A DNA stretch of 64,000 bases from NCBI RefSeq assembly GCF_000009905.1, contig NC_006177.1, forward strand, positions 1,922,001 through 1,986,000, in the 5' to 3' direction. The notes beneath the pieces are model-generated. The model did not search any database, was not told the DNA's origin, and saw only the letters and a list, made by a program, of their open reading frames with translations. The position numbers were made by a program, and so were the translations under genes. Shown here one piece after another: positions 9,170-16,516 of the stretch. Numbering within the stretch: the stretch's first letter is position 1; every line of letters begins with the position of its first letter. Origin of the DNA: Symbiobacterium thermophilum IAM 14863 (GTDB taxonomy: Bacteria; Bacillota; Sulfobacillia; Symbiobacteriales; Symbiobacteriaceae).

Positions 9170-10255
9170 ATGTACCGGTCTTCCCGGGCGCAGTTCGTCG
9201 TCGTCCGGATCAACCGCTGGTGGGTGGCGGGCGCCCTCGCCCTGCTCCTGGCGGCCCTGGCCCTGCCCTGGGGCGGCAGGCGGCCCGCCGCCGACAACGG
9301 GGCGCTGCGGGTCGCCCAGGGCGTTACCCTGCTGGGGTTCGACTTCTCGGGGATGACGGAGCGCGAGGCCAAGGCGCTGCTCGGCGAGCTGGCCACCGGC
9401 TACCGGGCGCTGCCCGTATCCGCCCGCCGGTACGAGTCGGCGGACGGCATCGCCTATACCGTTCCTGAGCTCAACGGGTACGAGCTGGACGTGGAGCGTT
9501 CCTGGCTGCGGCTGGCCACGGCGCCGCCGGGCACGGCCGTGGAGCCCGCGGTGCAGGTGCAGCCTGCCGAGACGCGCCTTGCCGACCTGCCCCTCGGCGC
9601 GATCCGCCAGGGCAACAGCGAGAAGCAGGCCGTCGCCCTGCTGATCAACGTCGACTGGGGCACCGAGGAACTGACGCGCATGCTGCCGATCCTGAAGCGC
9701 AAGGACGCCAGGGCCACCTTCTTCCTCTCCGGCCGGTGGGCCGAGCAGAACCCCAACCTGACCCGCCTCATCGCCGCGGACGGCCACGAGGTGGCCACCC
9801 ACGGCCACAACCTGACCCACGGGCCGAAGGCGCTGGCCCGCGCCGGGCGGCTCAAAGACGACATCGCCCAATCGGTCCGCGTCATCGAGGAGATCACCGG
9901 CCGCAAGGTCAAGTACTACGCGCCCCACAAAGCCGAGGTCGACCAGGCGGTCCTGCAGACCGCGGCCGACCTGAACCTGCAGACGGTGCTCTACAGCCTG
10001 GACACGGTGGACTGGAACGAACAGTACGCCACGCCCGCGCGCATCCTGGAGACCTTCCAGAAAGCCAAGGCCGGCGACCTCATTCTGATGCACCCCAAGC
10101 CCAACACCGTCCAGGTGCTGGAGCAGGCCATCGACTTGCTGCAGAGCCGGGGCTACCGCCTGGTCACGCTGAGCGAGATGCTCTCGCCCGATCCGCTGCC
10201 GCCGGGCGCCACCGGGCTACAGCCGCCGGAAGAGGGCACCGGAGGATCCCGGTGA
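9170..10255 (+). CDS. Degenerate polysaccharide deacetylase (YlxY-like)
   Basis: A 361-residue protein with an N-terminal membrane anchor (about 17-36), a linker, and a NodB-homology domain (about 150-350). The NodB motifs are altered: motif 1, normally TFDDG, is NVDWG (the metal-binding second Asp is Trp); motif 2 is HGHNLTH, which keeps the His pair; motif 3, normally RxPxG, reads YAPHKAE and lacks the Arg. Such degenerate members (for example YlxY-type sporulation proteins) may bind peptidoglycan without deacetylating it. ATG at 9170 is nine bases after GAGGGG; an upstream TTG is too close. The stop abuts the stop of the convergent GH18 gene. Confidence 0.8.
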   Translation: MYRSSRAQFVVVRINRWWVAGALALLLAALALPWGGRRPAADNGALRVAQGVTLLGFDFSGMTEREAKALLGELATGYRALPVSARRYESADGIAYTVPELNGYELDVERSWLRLATAPPGTAVEPAVQVQPAETRLADLPLGAIRQGNSEKQAVALLINVDWGTEELTRMLPILKRKDARATFFLSGRWAEQNPNLTRLIAADGHEVATHGHNLTHGPKALARAGRLKDDIAQSVRVIEEITGRKVKYYAPHKAEVDQAVLQTAADLNLQTVLYSLDTVDWNEQYATPARILETFQKAKAGDLILMHPKPNTVQVLEQAIDLLQSRGYRLVTLSEMLSPDPLPPGATGLQPPEEGTGGSR

Positions 10256-11416
10256 CTACAGATGGTCCACGACGACCTCCCAGAGGCCGTCTTCATTGAG
10301 CCCCAGCCGCCAGATGGCGATCCCGCCGAGACCGTACCGCCCGACCAGTCGCAGCTTGGCCGCGGCGGAGCGGCTGTTCTCGAAGTAGACGATATGCTCC
10401 GCGCCGTCGGCGACGTAGCGGAACCAGGGAACCTGGGCCTCGTCGTCCCACCGCACCTCGGCGCCGTGCCTGGCCGCGAGGCTGTACGCACCGCCGGTGG
10501 AGAGCCCGCCGACAACCTGCCGCGTCCCGGCGATCCAGTCGTAGCCGTAGGCCGGGATGCCGAGCAGGATCTTCTCGGGCGGGATCTGGGTCACGGCGTA
10601 CGCGACGACCCGCTCCACCCAGGGCAGCGACGCCACCGGACCGTGGGGCAGGCCCCAGGTGTGTTCGTCGTAGGCCATGATGGCGATCTCGTCGGCGATC
10701 TCGCCCAACGCGGCGTAGTCAAAGGCGCCGCCCCAGTTGGAGGTGGTGTCGTCCCACGTCTTGGCCGGCACCGACAGCGTCAGCCGGATCCCGCCGGGCT
10801 TCAGGACCGCGGCCGCCTCCGCCGCCAGGGCGGTGTAGCCGGCGCGCAGGTCGCCCGGCACGTTCTCGATGTCGATGTCGATGCCCGCCAGGCCGTGCTC
10901 CCGGGCGATGGCCAGCATGTCGGCCACCGCGCGGCTCCGGCGCGCAGGATCGGACAGCACGGCCCGGGCGATCTCGGCGCTGAACTGACCGTTCTGCATG
11001 TTGTGGACCAGACCGTAGACGGGGACTCCCAACTCTGCGGCCGCCGCGGCGAGGGCGGGGTAGGACCGGGTCGTGACGGAGCCATCCGCGTGCAGCTCCA
11101 GGGCGAAGTTGACGACCCGGTCCACGCGCGCCCCCGCCCTGCGCAGCGCGTTCAGCGCGCGTACGTCGCCCTCCCAGTCCTCCGCGTAGTAGGCGACCAC
11201 CACCGGCCCTTCGTCCACCGCCGGCGGTTCGGCCGTCAACACCACCCACCCGTCGCCGGCCAGGTCGGGCAGGACCCATGACCGGCCGGACTGGAGCTCC
11301 GCCGGGACGGGCAGCGCCCCCGCCGGCAGTCCGGGTGCGCCGGCCACCACGGTGCCTGCCAGCAGCAGCGCCCCGATCAGCAACCCCACCCAGAGCGGTC
11401 TCCCCAGCCTGCGCAC
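10256..11416 (-). CDS. Secreted GH18-family glycoside hydrolase-like protein
   Basis: A 386-residue protein with a signal peptide (MRRLGRPLWVGLLIGALLLA...) and a GH18 TIM-barrel domain of the YaaH/SleL/YdhD spore-cortex type: YYAEDWEGDVRALN near the start, the catalytic-strand motif GIDIDIEN (residues 178-185) and LLGIPAYGYDW. The catalytic Glu (184) and Asp 180/182 are kept, but the first Asp of DxxDxDxE is Ala177. No LysM domain is present. The start is GTG at 11416 after GGGGGTGGGGCA; the open frame runs on upstream but codes nothing plausible. A promoter with an operator-like palindrome lies 23-75 bases upstream. Confidence 0.82.
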   Translation of the reverse strand: MRRLGRPLWVGLLIGALLLAGTVVAGAPGLPAGALPVPAELQSGRSWVLPDLAGDGWVVLTAEPPAVDEGPVVVAYYAEDWEGDVRALNALRRAGARVDRVVNFALELHADGSVTTRSYPALAAAAAELGVPVYGLVHNMQNGQFSAEIARAVLSDPARRSRAVADMLAIAREHGLAGIDIDIENVPGDLRAGYTALAAEAAAVLKPGGIRLTLSVPAKTWDDTTSNWGGAFDYAALGEIADEIAIMAYDEHTWGLPHGPVASLPWVERVVAYAVTQIPPEKILLGIPAYGYDWIAGTRQVVGGLSTGGAYSLAARHGAEVRWDDEAQVPWFRYVADGAEHIVYFENSRSAAAKLRLVGRYGLGGIAIWRLGLNEDGLWEVVVDHL

Positions 11417-11438
11417 TGCCCCACCCCCGATATAATCC

Positions 11439-11459
11439 AACACGAAAATGTGTCGTGTT
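11439..11459. promoter_or_regulatory. Operator-like palindrome at the GH18 promoter
   Basis: AACACGA-N7-TCGTGTT is a perfect 7-bp inverted repeat. It starts three bases downstream of the -10 box and spans the predicted transcription start, the place where a repressor would block initiation. Confidence 0.5.
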
Positions 11460-11461
11460 AG

Positions 11462-11491
11462 ATTGTAGCGGTGATGGCGATTCCCTGCCAA
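11462..11491 (-). promoter_or_regulatory. Sigma-A-like promoter of the GH18 gene
   Basis: TTGGCA (11486-11491) and TACAAT (11462-11467) are 18 bases apart on the minus strand. Predicted start is near 11455, giving a leader of about 39 nt to the GTG start. Confidence 0.55.
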
Positions 11492-11653
11492 TTGGGAGTT
11501 GTTGGCGGGGTGGTGGCGGGGTGGCCGCTTCACCCGCCCGTGCGGCGCCGAAGGATGTTGGAACAAGCATGCTGAAACAGTATGGGAAGTCGCAGACGCC
11601 ATAGCTGAACAGGTCAGGGTCTGCAGATCATCGCCACACGGGAGGCACCACGG

Positions 11654-12154
11654 ATGGGCATCCTCGACCAGATCACCGGAAAGGCCATCGCACAGCAGGT
11701 CACGGAGTACAGCGAGATCTACGGCGAAATCCTGATCGGTCTGCACCGGGATGTCGAGCACCTGCGGGACGACGTGGACCGGGCGCAGCAGGCCCTGGCA
11801 CGCGCCGAGCAGAAGGTCGAACGCCTCGACCAGCAAGCCACCCGCCTGGACCGGCAGCACGACGCGCTGCGCAGCGAGGTCCAGCAGGCGATTGCCCAGT
11901 TCCAGGGCCTGGTCGGGTGCCTGGAGGGCGCGGAGGCCGAACTGGTTTCCCTGCGCACCGCCGTCGCCAGATTAGACCCGACCCCGGCGGGGCACCCCGA
12001 GGACGGAGAACCCGGCTCCAGCGGCCTGTCGGTGGGCGCCCTGTGGCGGGAACTGGAGGTGCAGCGCCGGCGCGTGCGCACCCTCGTCTTCCTCTGTCTG
12101 CTGTCCCTGCTGTCTTCCGTGGTCCTGGGGGTCATCACATGGACGAAAGGCTGA
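11654..12154 (+). CDS. Coiled-coil protein with C-terminal membrane anchor
   Basis: A 166-residue protein I do not recognise. Residues about 15-110 form a long coiled coil (repeating Leu/Ala heptads such as HLRDDVDRAQQALARAEQKVERL), then a Pro/Gly-rich linker (about 111-125), an amphipathic stretch and a single C-terminal membrane helix (about 144-163), making it a tail-anchored protein facing the cytoplasm. Its last 16 bases overlap the start of the next gene, so the two are translationally coupled and probably act together. No homologue family can be named from sequence alone. Confidence 0.65.
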   Translation: MGILDQITGKAIAQQVTEYSEIYGEILIGLHRDVEHLRDDVDRAQQALARAEQKVERLDQQATRLDRQHDALRSEVQQAIAQFQGLVGCLEGAEAELVSLRTAVARLDPTPAGHPEDGEPGSSGLSVGALWRELEVQRRRVRTLVFLCLLSLLSSVVLGVITWTKG

Positions 12155-13119
12155 GGCGCCTCGCCGAGCGATACCGCGCCGGGAACGGGGATCGCAGACC
12201 CGTCAAGGAGCGAGTGGCCGCGCTTTACCGAACCTACGTTGCGAAGCGTGAAGGCGCGCTGATCGACGCGGCTGCGGCCGCCGCGGCCGTGCACAGCCTG
12301 TTCGCCGCAGACCCGGCGTCGGCGGTGGCCGTCGACCCCCGTCTGGAGGAGGCCTTCCGCCTGGCCTTTCCCAACGTGGACCCTGAGTCGCTCCGGGGGC
12401 TGGATCCGGACGCTCTGGCGCCGTACCTGCCCGCCCTCAAGGGGAAGTACTTTGAGGTGTTGGTCAGGGATCGGCTCAACGAGGGCCAATGGGTGGGCGA
12501 CATCCGGCTCGCGCCCGGGCAGAGGGCGGTCCTGGCGGACTCGGCCACGCAGCCCGGCTGGGACCTGCAGATCCTGAACGAGGACGGTTCGGTCGCCGAG
12601 CTCCTGCAGCTGAAGGCGACGAACTCCCTCAGCTACGTGAAGGCGGCCTTGGAACGGTATCCGGATATCCAGGTTCTCACCACGGATGAGGTGCTGGCCG
12701 CCGGCGGAGATCTTCAGGGTGTGCTGGGCAGCGGCTTCTCCGATGCGGAACTGGAGCAGGCCGTCGACCGGGGGATCGAGGCGCTGTTCGGAGACGCTTC
12801 GGAGTCCGTCCTGGGTGAAGTCCTGCCGGCACTGCCCTTCGTGCTGATCGCGCTCCGCGAGGGGCGGTGCGTCCTCATGGGTCGTAAGACCCTTGCGGTG
12901 GCGTGTCAGGACGGGCTCACGGGCGCAGCCAGGTCCGGCGTAGCGATCGGCGCCGGCGCGTTGGCGGCAAACCTCGTATCCCCCGGGTTCGGCATGGCCA
13001 CCGCGGCGCTGGTGCGGATGGGCATTCACCGCCACGACCGCCTGAGCCGGGCGTCCGGCCTGATCCAAGTGAGGCTGGAGCAGCTGAAGCGCCTGAGGGC
13101 CAGACCGGCGGCCCCGTAG
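12139..13119 (+). CDS. Unknown protein with PD-(D/E)XK nuclease-like pattern
   Basis: A 326-residue protein starting at ATG 12139 (GGGGG eight bases upstream) inside the end of the coiled-coil gene. Residues about 98-175 carry a pattern typical of the PD-(D/E)XK nuclease fold: a helix with KGKYFEVLV (Glu106), then GWDLQI (Asp142) and ELLQLKAT (Gln157-x-Lys159), followed by a helix and strand. The C-terminal part has a Gly/Ala-rich hydrophobic hairpin (about 275-305, GVAIGAGALAANLVSPGFGMATAALV) that could insert in a membrane. The nuclease call is by motif only. A membrane-linked DNA- or RNA-processing or defence role is possible but untested. Confidence 0.6.
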   Translation: MDERLRRLAERYRAGNGDRRPVKERVAALYRTYVAKREGALIDAAAAAAAVHSLFAADPASAVAVDPRLEEAFRLAFPNVDPESLRGLDPDALAPYLPALKGKYFEVLVRDRLNEGQWVGDIRLAPGQRAVLADSATQPGWDLQILNEDGSVAELLQLKATNSLSYVKAALERYPDIQVLTTDEVLAAGGDLQGVLGSGFSDAELEQAVDRGIEALFGDASESVLGEVLPALPFVLIALREGRCVLMGRKTLAVACQDGLTGAARSGVAIGAGALAANLVSPGFGMATAALVRMGIHRHDRLSRASGLIQVRLEQLKRLRARPAAP

Positions 13120-13122
13120 ACG

Positions 13123-13157
13123 CTCCCGGAAGCCGCCGACGGCGCCGGTTTCGGGAG
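13123..13157 (+). terminator. Imperfect hairpin after the PD-(D/E)XK-like gene
   Basis: CTCCCG pairs with CGGGAG around an inner GC-rich stem, just after the stop at 13119. No U-tract follows, so termination here is uncertain. Confidence 0.35.
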
Positions 13158-13326
13158 GGGCACCGGGGAAGGGAAGCCGGGGGTACAGGAAATCGTGAAG
13201 TCCGGGGCGAATCCGGCTATCGGGGGCTTTCCGTCCGCACACCCATCCGGAGACCACTCCGCCGGCAGGCGGTAAGGCGGCGGGCCCGGAGCCCGCCCGC
13301 GGCGGCGCGGAAGGAGGTCGAAAGCG

Positions 13327-13770
13327 ATGCGCGTTGCCGGCCAGTTCCGCTTCGATGCGCCACCGGAGATCATGTACAGACTGTTCAGCAACAAGGATGC
13401 GCTCCTGAACGCCACCATCGGCCTGCAGTCCCTGGAGGAGGTCGAACCCGACCGCTGGAACGCCACGCTCAAAGTGGGCATCGGCGGCTTCGCCCTCGTC
13501 TACCACGGCATCCTGGAAGTCACGGACCGCGTCCCCAACGAGAGCTTCCACCTGCACATCGCGGCCGAAACGCACAACGGCTCCGCCGAGGCAGAGGCCG
13601 ACCTGCGTTTCCTGCCTGACGGCGACGGCACCCTGGTCACCTACGAAGCCGACATCGAGTTCCTGGGGGCGCAGAAGCTCCTGCCCTCCCTGGCCAAAGG
13701 GCTCGTCGACTACTTCATGCACGGCATGCGGGAGTACCTGGAGAAGGCCAGGGCCCGTGCCCTGCTGTGA
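13327..13770 (+). CDS. SRPBCC-fold protein, CoxG-like
   Basis: A 147-residue protein of the START/SRPBCC superfamily, closest in pattern to CoxG (carbon monoxide dehydrogenase subunit G) proteins: FDAPPEIMYRLFSNKDALLNATIGLQSLEEV at the start and a long C-terminal helix (LLPSLAKGLVDYFMHGMREYLEKARARA). CoxG proteins help mature or anchor molybdenum hydroxylases, but no cox genes are nearby, so this member may instead bind a lipid or other hydrophobic ligand. ATG at 13327 follows GGAAGGAGG. The group II intron lies just downstream in the opposite orientation. Confidence 0.78.
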   Translation: MRVAGQFRFDAPPEIMYRLFSNKDALLNATIGLQSLEEVEPDRWNATLKVGIGGFALVYHGILEVTDRVPNESFHLHIAAETHNGSAEAEADLRFLPDGDGTLVTYEADIEFLGAQKLLPSLAKGLVDYFMHGMREYLEKARARALL

Positions 13771-13789
13771 TCCGTCAACCCCACAGGCG

Positions 13790-15669
13790 ATCGAGTAGGA
13801 GGGGGCGGCTAGCCCCCGTCCTCTCACACCACCGGACATGCGGGTCCGCATCCGGCGGTTCGCCAGGATTGACGAGTCGCTTCATAGCATTCGGTCAGGC
13901 TTATCAGCCCCTGGGCACGCCAGTAGGCGTCGCCCAGGGCGCTGTTTAGTGGGCCACCTGCCATCCGCCACGGGCCTTTGCGGCTGTTGGCGAGTTGGTA
14001 GACTGCCCATTCGGGCAAACCGAGGGCGCGTAACTCCCGAAAGCGCGTGCGTACACGCTTCCACTGCCTCCATACGCATGCTCGCAGCCGACGCTTCAGC
14101 CATCCTTCGAGTCTTTCAAAGGCTGACCTGGCATCGGAGAGCGCATAGTACCCAACCCAGCCCCGCAAGTAGGCATTCAGGCACCGGATTCGGTCCTCCA
14201 TGCTCTGGCTGCGGTTGCGGTCCGTCAGCGTGCGGAGCTTGTCCTTCACGCGCTTCAGGCTCTTCGGGGCCAGCCGGATGCGCACTCCCCGGTGCTTGTA
14301 GAAGCTAAACCCGAGGAACTGCCGCTTCCACGGCCGGTCCACTGCGCTCTTCTCCTCGTTGACCTTCAGCCGTAACCGCTCCTGCAGGAAGTGGCGCACG
14401 CTCCTGTAGACCCGTTCTCCCGCCCGCTTGCTGCGGACGTAGATGTTGCAGTCATCGGCGTACCGGACGAAGTGGTGCCCGCGGCGCTCCAACTCCTTGT
14501 CGAGGTCATCCAGCAGGATGTTCGCCAGCAGCGGGCTCAGCGGACCGCCCTGCGGCGTCCCTTCCTCCGTCGCCACGACTACCCCGTTCAGCATGACCCC
14601 GGCCTGTAAGTACCGCCGGATCAGCCGCAGCACACGCTTATCCGTTACCCGCCGCGCCACGCGGGCCATCAGCACGTCGTGGTTGACCCGGTCGAAGAAC
14701 TTCTCCAGGTCCATGTCCACGACCCAGTCGTACCCTTCCTCCACGTACTGACGTGCCTTCCTGACCGCATCATGACCCCGCCGCCCCGGCCGAAAGCCGT
14801 AGCTGGATTCGGAGAATGTCGGGTCAAAGATCGGCGTCAGTACTTGCAGGAGTGCCTGTTGGATCAGGCGGTCCATCACGGTGGGAATCCCCAGCATCCG
14901 CTTGCCGCCGCCCGGTTTCGGGATTTCGACCCGGCGGACTGGCTGCGGTCTGTAGGTCCCCTGGAGCAGTTCCTCACGGATGCGCTCCCACTCCGCGCGG
15001 ATCTGGTCCCGCAGCCGTTCGGTGGGGACACCGTCCACGCCGGGAGCGCCTCCGTTCCGCTCCACCCGTTTCAGGGCGGCCAGCATGTTCTCCCTGGCCA
15101 CCACCTGCTCCATCAGGTTGCTGTGCTCCCCGCGGGGTGACGTTCCGTCTTGTGCCGGCTGCCCACTCCGCCCTCTCGCCGTCCCTTGCGGCTTCACCGC
15201 TACCTCCGGCGAGCAGGTCCCGTTCGGGGTCTTCTGCGTTTGTCGCGGGCTGCTCGAACGCAACGGGTTCACCCCTTTCCTGACGTTCGGCCCTTCCCGG
15301 TTGGGGCGTCCCCCTGCCGGTACTATGGCCTTTGCTGACTTCTGCCGGTTCAGCTGCGTCTCCCGACGCAGGTTACCAGCGTTGCTGGCGTTCCCGGCAG
15401 ATCTCCCCGGGTAAGAACGCTGACCTTCACCCCGCACCCGCCCCATCTACCGCACCGCCCTTTGGCAGCTTCGGGTTTTGCTGTGTTCGGCCAGCTCACC
15501 CGAGCGGCACAGCCTCCTATGGGGTTCGTGTTCCTCGGGTCGTGGCTTTGCCTCCGGCTTCCTTCAGATTCCGCCTCACGACGGACACCCTTGCCTTTGG
15601 CTAACGGGCTGGTGCTGCCTCGCCCGTAGCGGACTTTCACCGCCAAGTCAGCGCCCATGCCGGGCACAC
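13790..15669 (-). mobile_element. Group IIC-type intron
   Basis: An 1880-nt intron on the minus strand. The 5' end is GTGTGCCCGG, matching the GTGYG consensus and followed by the conserved GGCGGTGAAAGTCCGC region. The 3' end has a recognisable domain V (about 13826-13861, CCGGATGCGG...CCGCATGTCCGG) and domain VI (about 13792-13822) with the typical TCCTACTCGAT ending at 13790. It encodes a maturase/reverse transcriptase. A terminator-like hairpin (15676-15699) lies six bases upstream of the insertion point, as expected for bacterial class C introns, which insert after intrinsic terminators. Ends are inferred from consensus and could be off by a base or two. Confidence 0.9.
13824..15197 (-). 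CDS. ltrA: Group II intron reverse transcriptase/maturase
   Basis: Intron-encoded protein that helps the intron splice and reverse-transcribes it during retrohoming. The 457-residue product has the RT motifs IPKPGGGKRMLGIP, SSYGFRPGR, DMDLEKFFDRVNHD and the catalytic FVRYADD (YADD at about 246-249), then the maturase X domain with LNAYLRGWVGYYALSDARSAFERL. No C-terminal endonuclease (HNH) domain is present, as usual for class C. The start is GTG at 15197, six bases after GGAGG; the upstream open frame is intron RNA. The stop overlaps domain V. Motifs are intact, so the intron may still be mobile. Confidence 0.95.
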   Translation of the reverse strand: MKPQGTARGRSGQPAQDGTSPRGEHSNLMEQVVARENMLAALKRVERNGGAPGVDGVPTERLRDQIRAEWERIREELLQGTYRPQPVRRVEIPKPGGGKRMLGIPTVMDRLIQQALLQVLTPIFDPTFSESSYGFRPGRRGHDAVRKARQYVEEGYDWVVDMDLEKFFDRVNHDVLMARVARRVTDKRVLRLIRRYLQAGVMLNGVVVATEEGTPQGGPLSPLLANILLDDLDKELERRGHHFVRYADDCNIYVRSKRAGERVYRSVRHFLQERLRLKVNEEKSAVDRPWKRQFLGFSFYKHRGVRIRLAPKSLKRVKDKLRTLTDRNRSQSMEDRIRCLNAYLRGWVGYYALSDARSAFERLEGWLKRRLRACVWRQWKRVRTRFRELRALGLPEWAVYQLANSRKGPWRMAGGPLNSALGDAYWRAQGLISLTECYEATRQSWRTAGCGPACPVV

Positions 15670-15675
15670 CGAAAT

Positions 15676-15738
15676 GAGCCGGTGCCGGCGCACCGGCTCC
15701 CACGGATGACCGGCCGCCTGCCACGGCGGCCGGTCATC
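15676..15738. terminator. Two tandem hairpins flanking the intron insertion site
   Basis: The first stem pairs 15676-15684 with 15691-15699 (6-base loop); the second pairs 15705-15718 with 15725-15738 (14 bp, 6-base loop) and is followed on the plus strand by GCTTTAAC. Before intron entry these probably formed the terminator of the CoxG-like gene. The first hairpin is the exon signal for the intron. Confidence 0.6.
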
Positions 15739-15788
15739 GCTTTAACACCGGAGCCCTGGTGCGCGACGTGGCCGTCTCGGGTGGCGGA

Positions 15789-16353
15789 CGCGCAGAACCT
15801 GCACTCACCAGTCGGTCCAGGGTGAACATTCTGCGCGCAACCTCTGCCGGGGCGATCGGTCAACGCGCAAAATCTGAACTCGCACGCTCCCCCCAAGTGC
15901 AGGTTCTGCGCGCGACGTGGTCATCTTGGGCGGCGCACGCGCAGAATCTGCACTCACCAGTCGGTCCAGGGTGAAGATTCTGCGCGCAACCTCTGCCGGG
16001 GCGATCGGTCAACGCGCAAAATCTGAACTCGCACGCTCCCCCTGAGTGCAGGTTCTGCGCGCAACGCAGCCGCCTTGGGTGGCCGACGCGCAGAATCTGC
16101 ACTCAGAGGCCAATCACGGGTGAAGGTTCTGCGCGTAACCTCCACCACTTTGGCCTGTCAACGCGCAGAATTTGAACTCACACGCTCCCCCCGAGTGCAG
16201 GTTCTGCGCGCAACGCAGCCGCCTCGGGTGGCCAACGCGCAGCACTCAGAAGCCGATCACGGCTGTAGGTTCTGCGCGGAACCTCCACCGCTGCAGCCTG
16301 TCAACGCGCAAGAACTGCATCCAACCGCTGACCCCGGATGCAGTTTCGGCGTG
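15789..16353. repeat. Array of eight 49-nt hairpin repeats, 75-bp period
   Basis: Eight copies of an interrupted inverted repeat (CGCGCAGAA-nTG-nACTC ... GnTTCTGCGCG) begin at 15789, 15864, 15938, 16013, 16087, 16162, 16236 and 16305. Each copy is 49 nt except the seventh (43 nt, an internal deletion); the eighth is diverged. Start-to-start spacing is 75, 74, 75, 74, 75, 74 and 69. Loops and spacers alternate between two types, so the true unit is a dimer of about 149 bp, best conserved in copies 1-4. The region carries long open frames on both strands only because the period is about 25 codons. From 16354 to 16516 I see nothing further. Confidence 0.85.
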
Positions 16354-16516
16354 CAAAGGTAGTTCCTGCGCGAGGGGAATGTACGGCGCCGCCCTTCCTC
16401 AGAACAGGTTGCCACCAGAGCGTTGTCTACCTCCACCCAGCCGGCACGACAGGGTGGCCGGGGCACTCCGGATGGGCCTAGCCGTTACCCTGCCGGAGGA
16501 TCGGAGTCCGGTGTGT

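Noticed and set aside
10256-11860. N-terminal extension of the GH18 frame up to 11860
   Set aside because: The extension crosses a promoter, an operator palindrome and the start of the divergent gene. A signal peptide begins exactly at the GTG at 11416.
13824-15446. Longer intron protein starting at 15446
   Set aside because: The extra codons fall in intron domains II-IV and lack a ribosome site; GTG 15197 has GGAGG six bases upstream.
15789-16353. Integron attC sites or CRISPR array
   Set aside because: The repeats have no GTTRRRY/RYYYAAC core pair at the right spacing, the arms are fixed and the loops alternate between two types rather than being unique, and no integrase or cas gene is near.
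15759-16362. Protein genes with 25-residue repeats across the hairpin array
   Set aside because: Frames are open on both strands because the 75-bp period preserves the frame and lacks stops. They have no ribosome sites and no family match, and the repeat is better explained as DNA or RNA structure.
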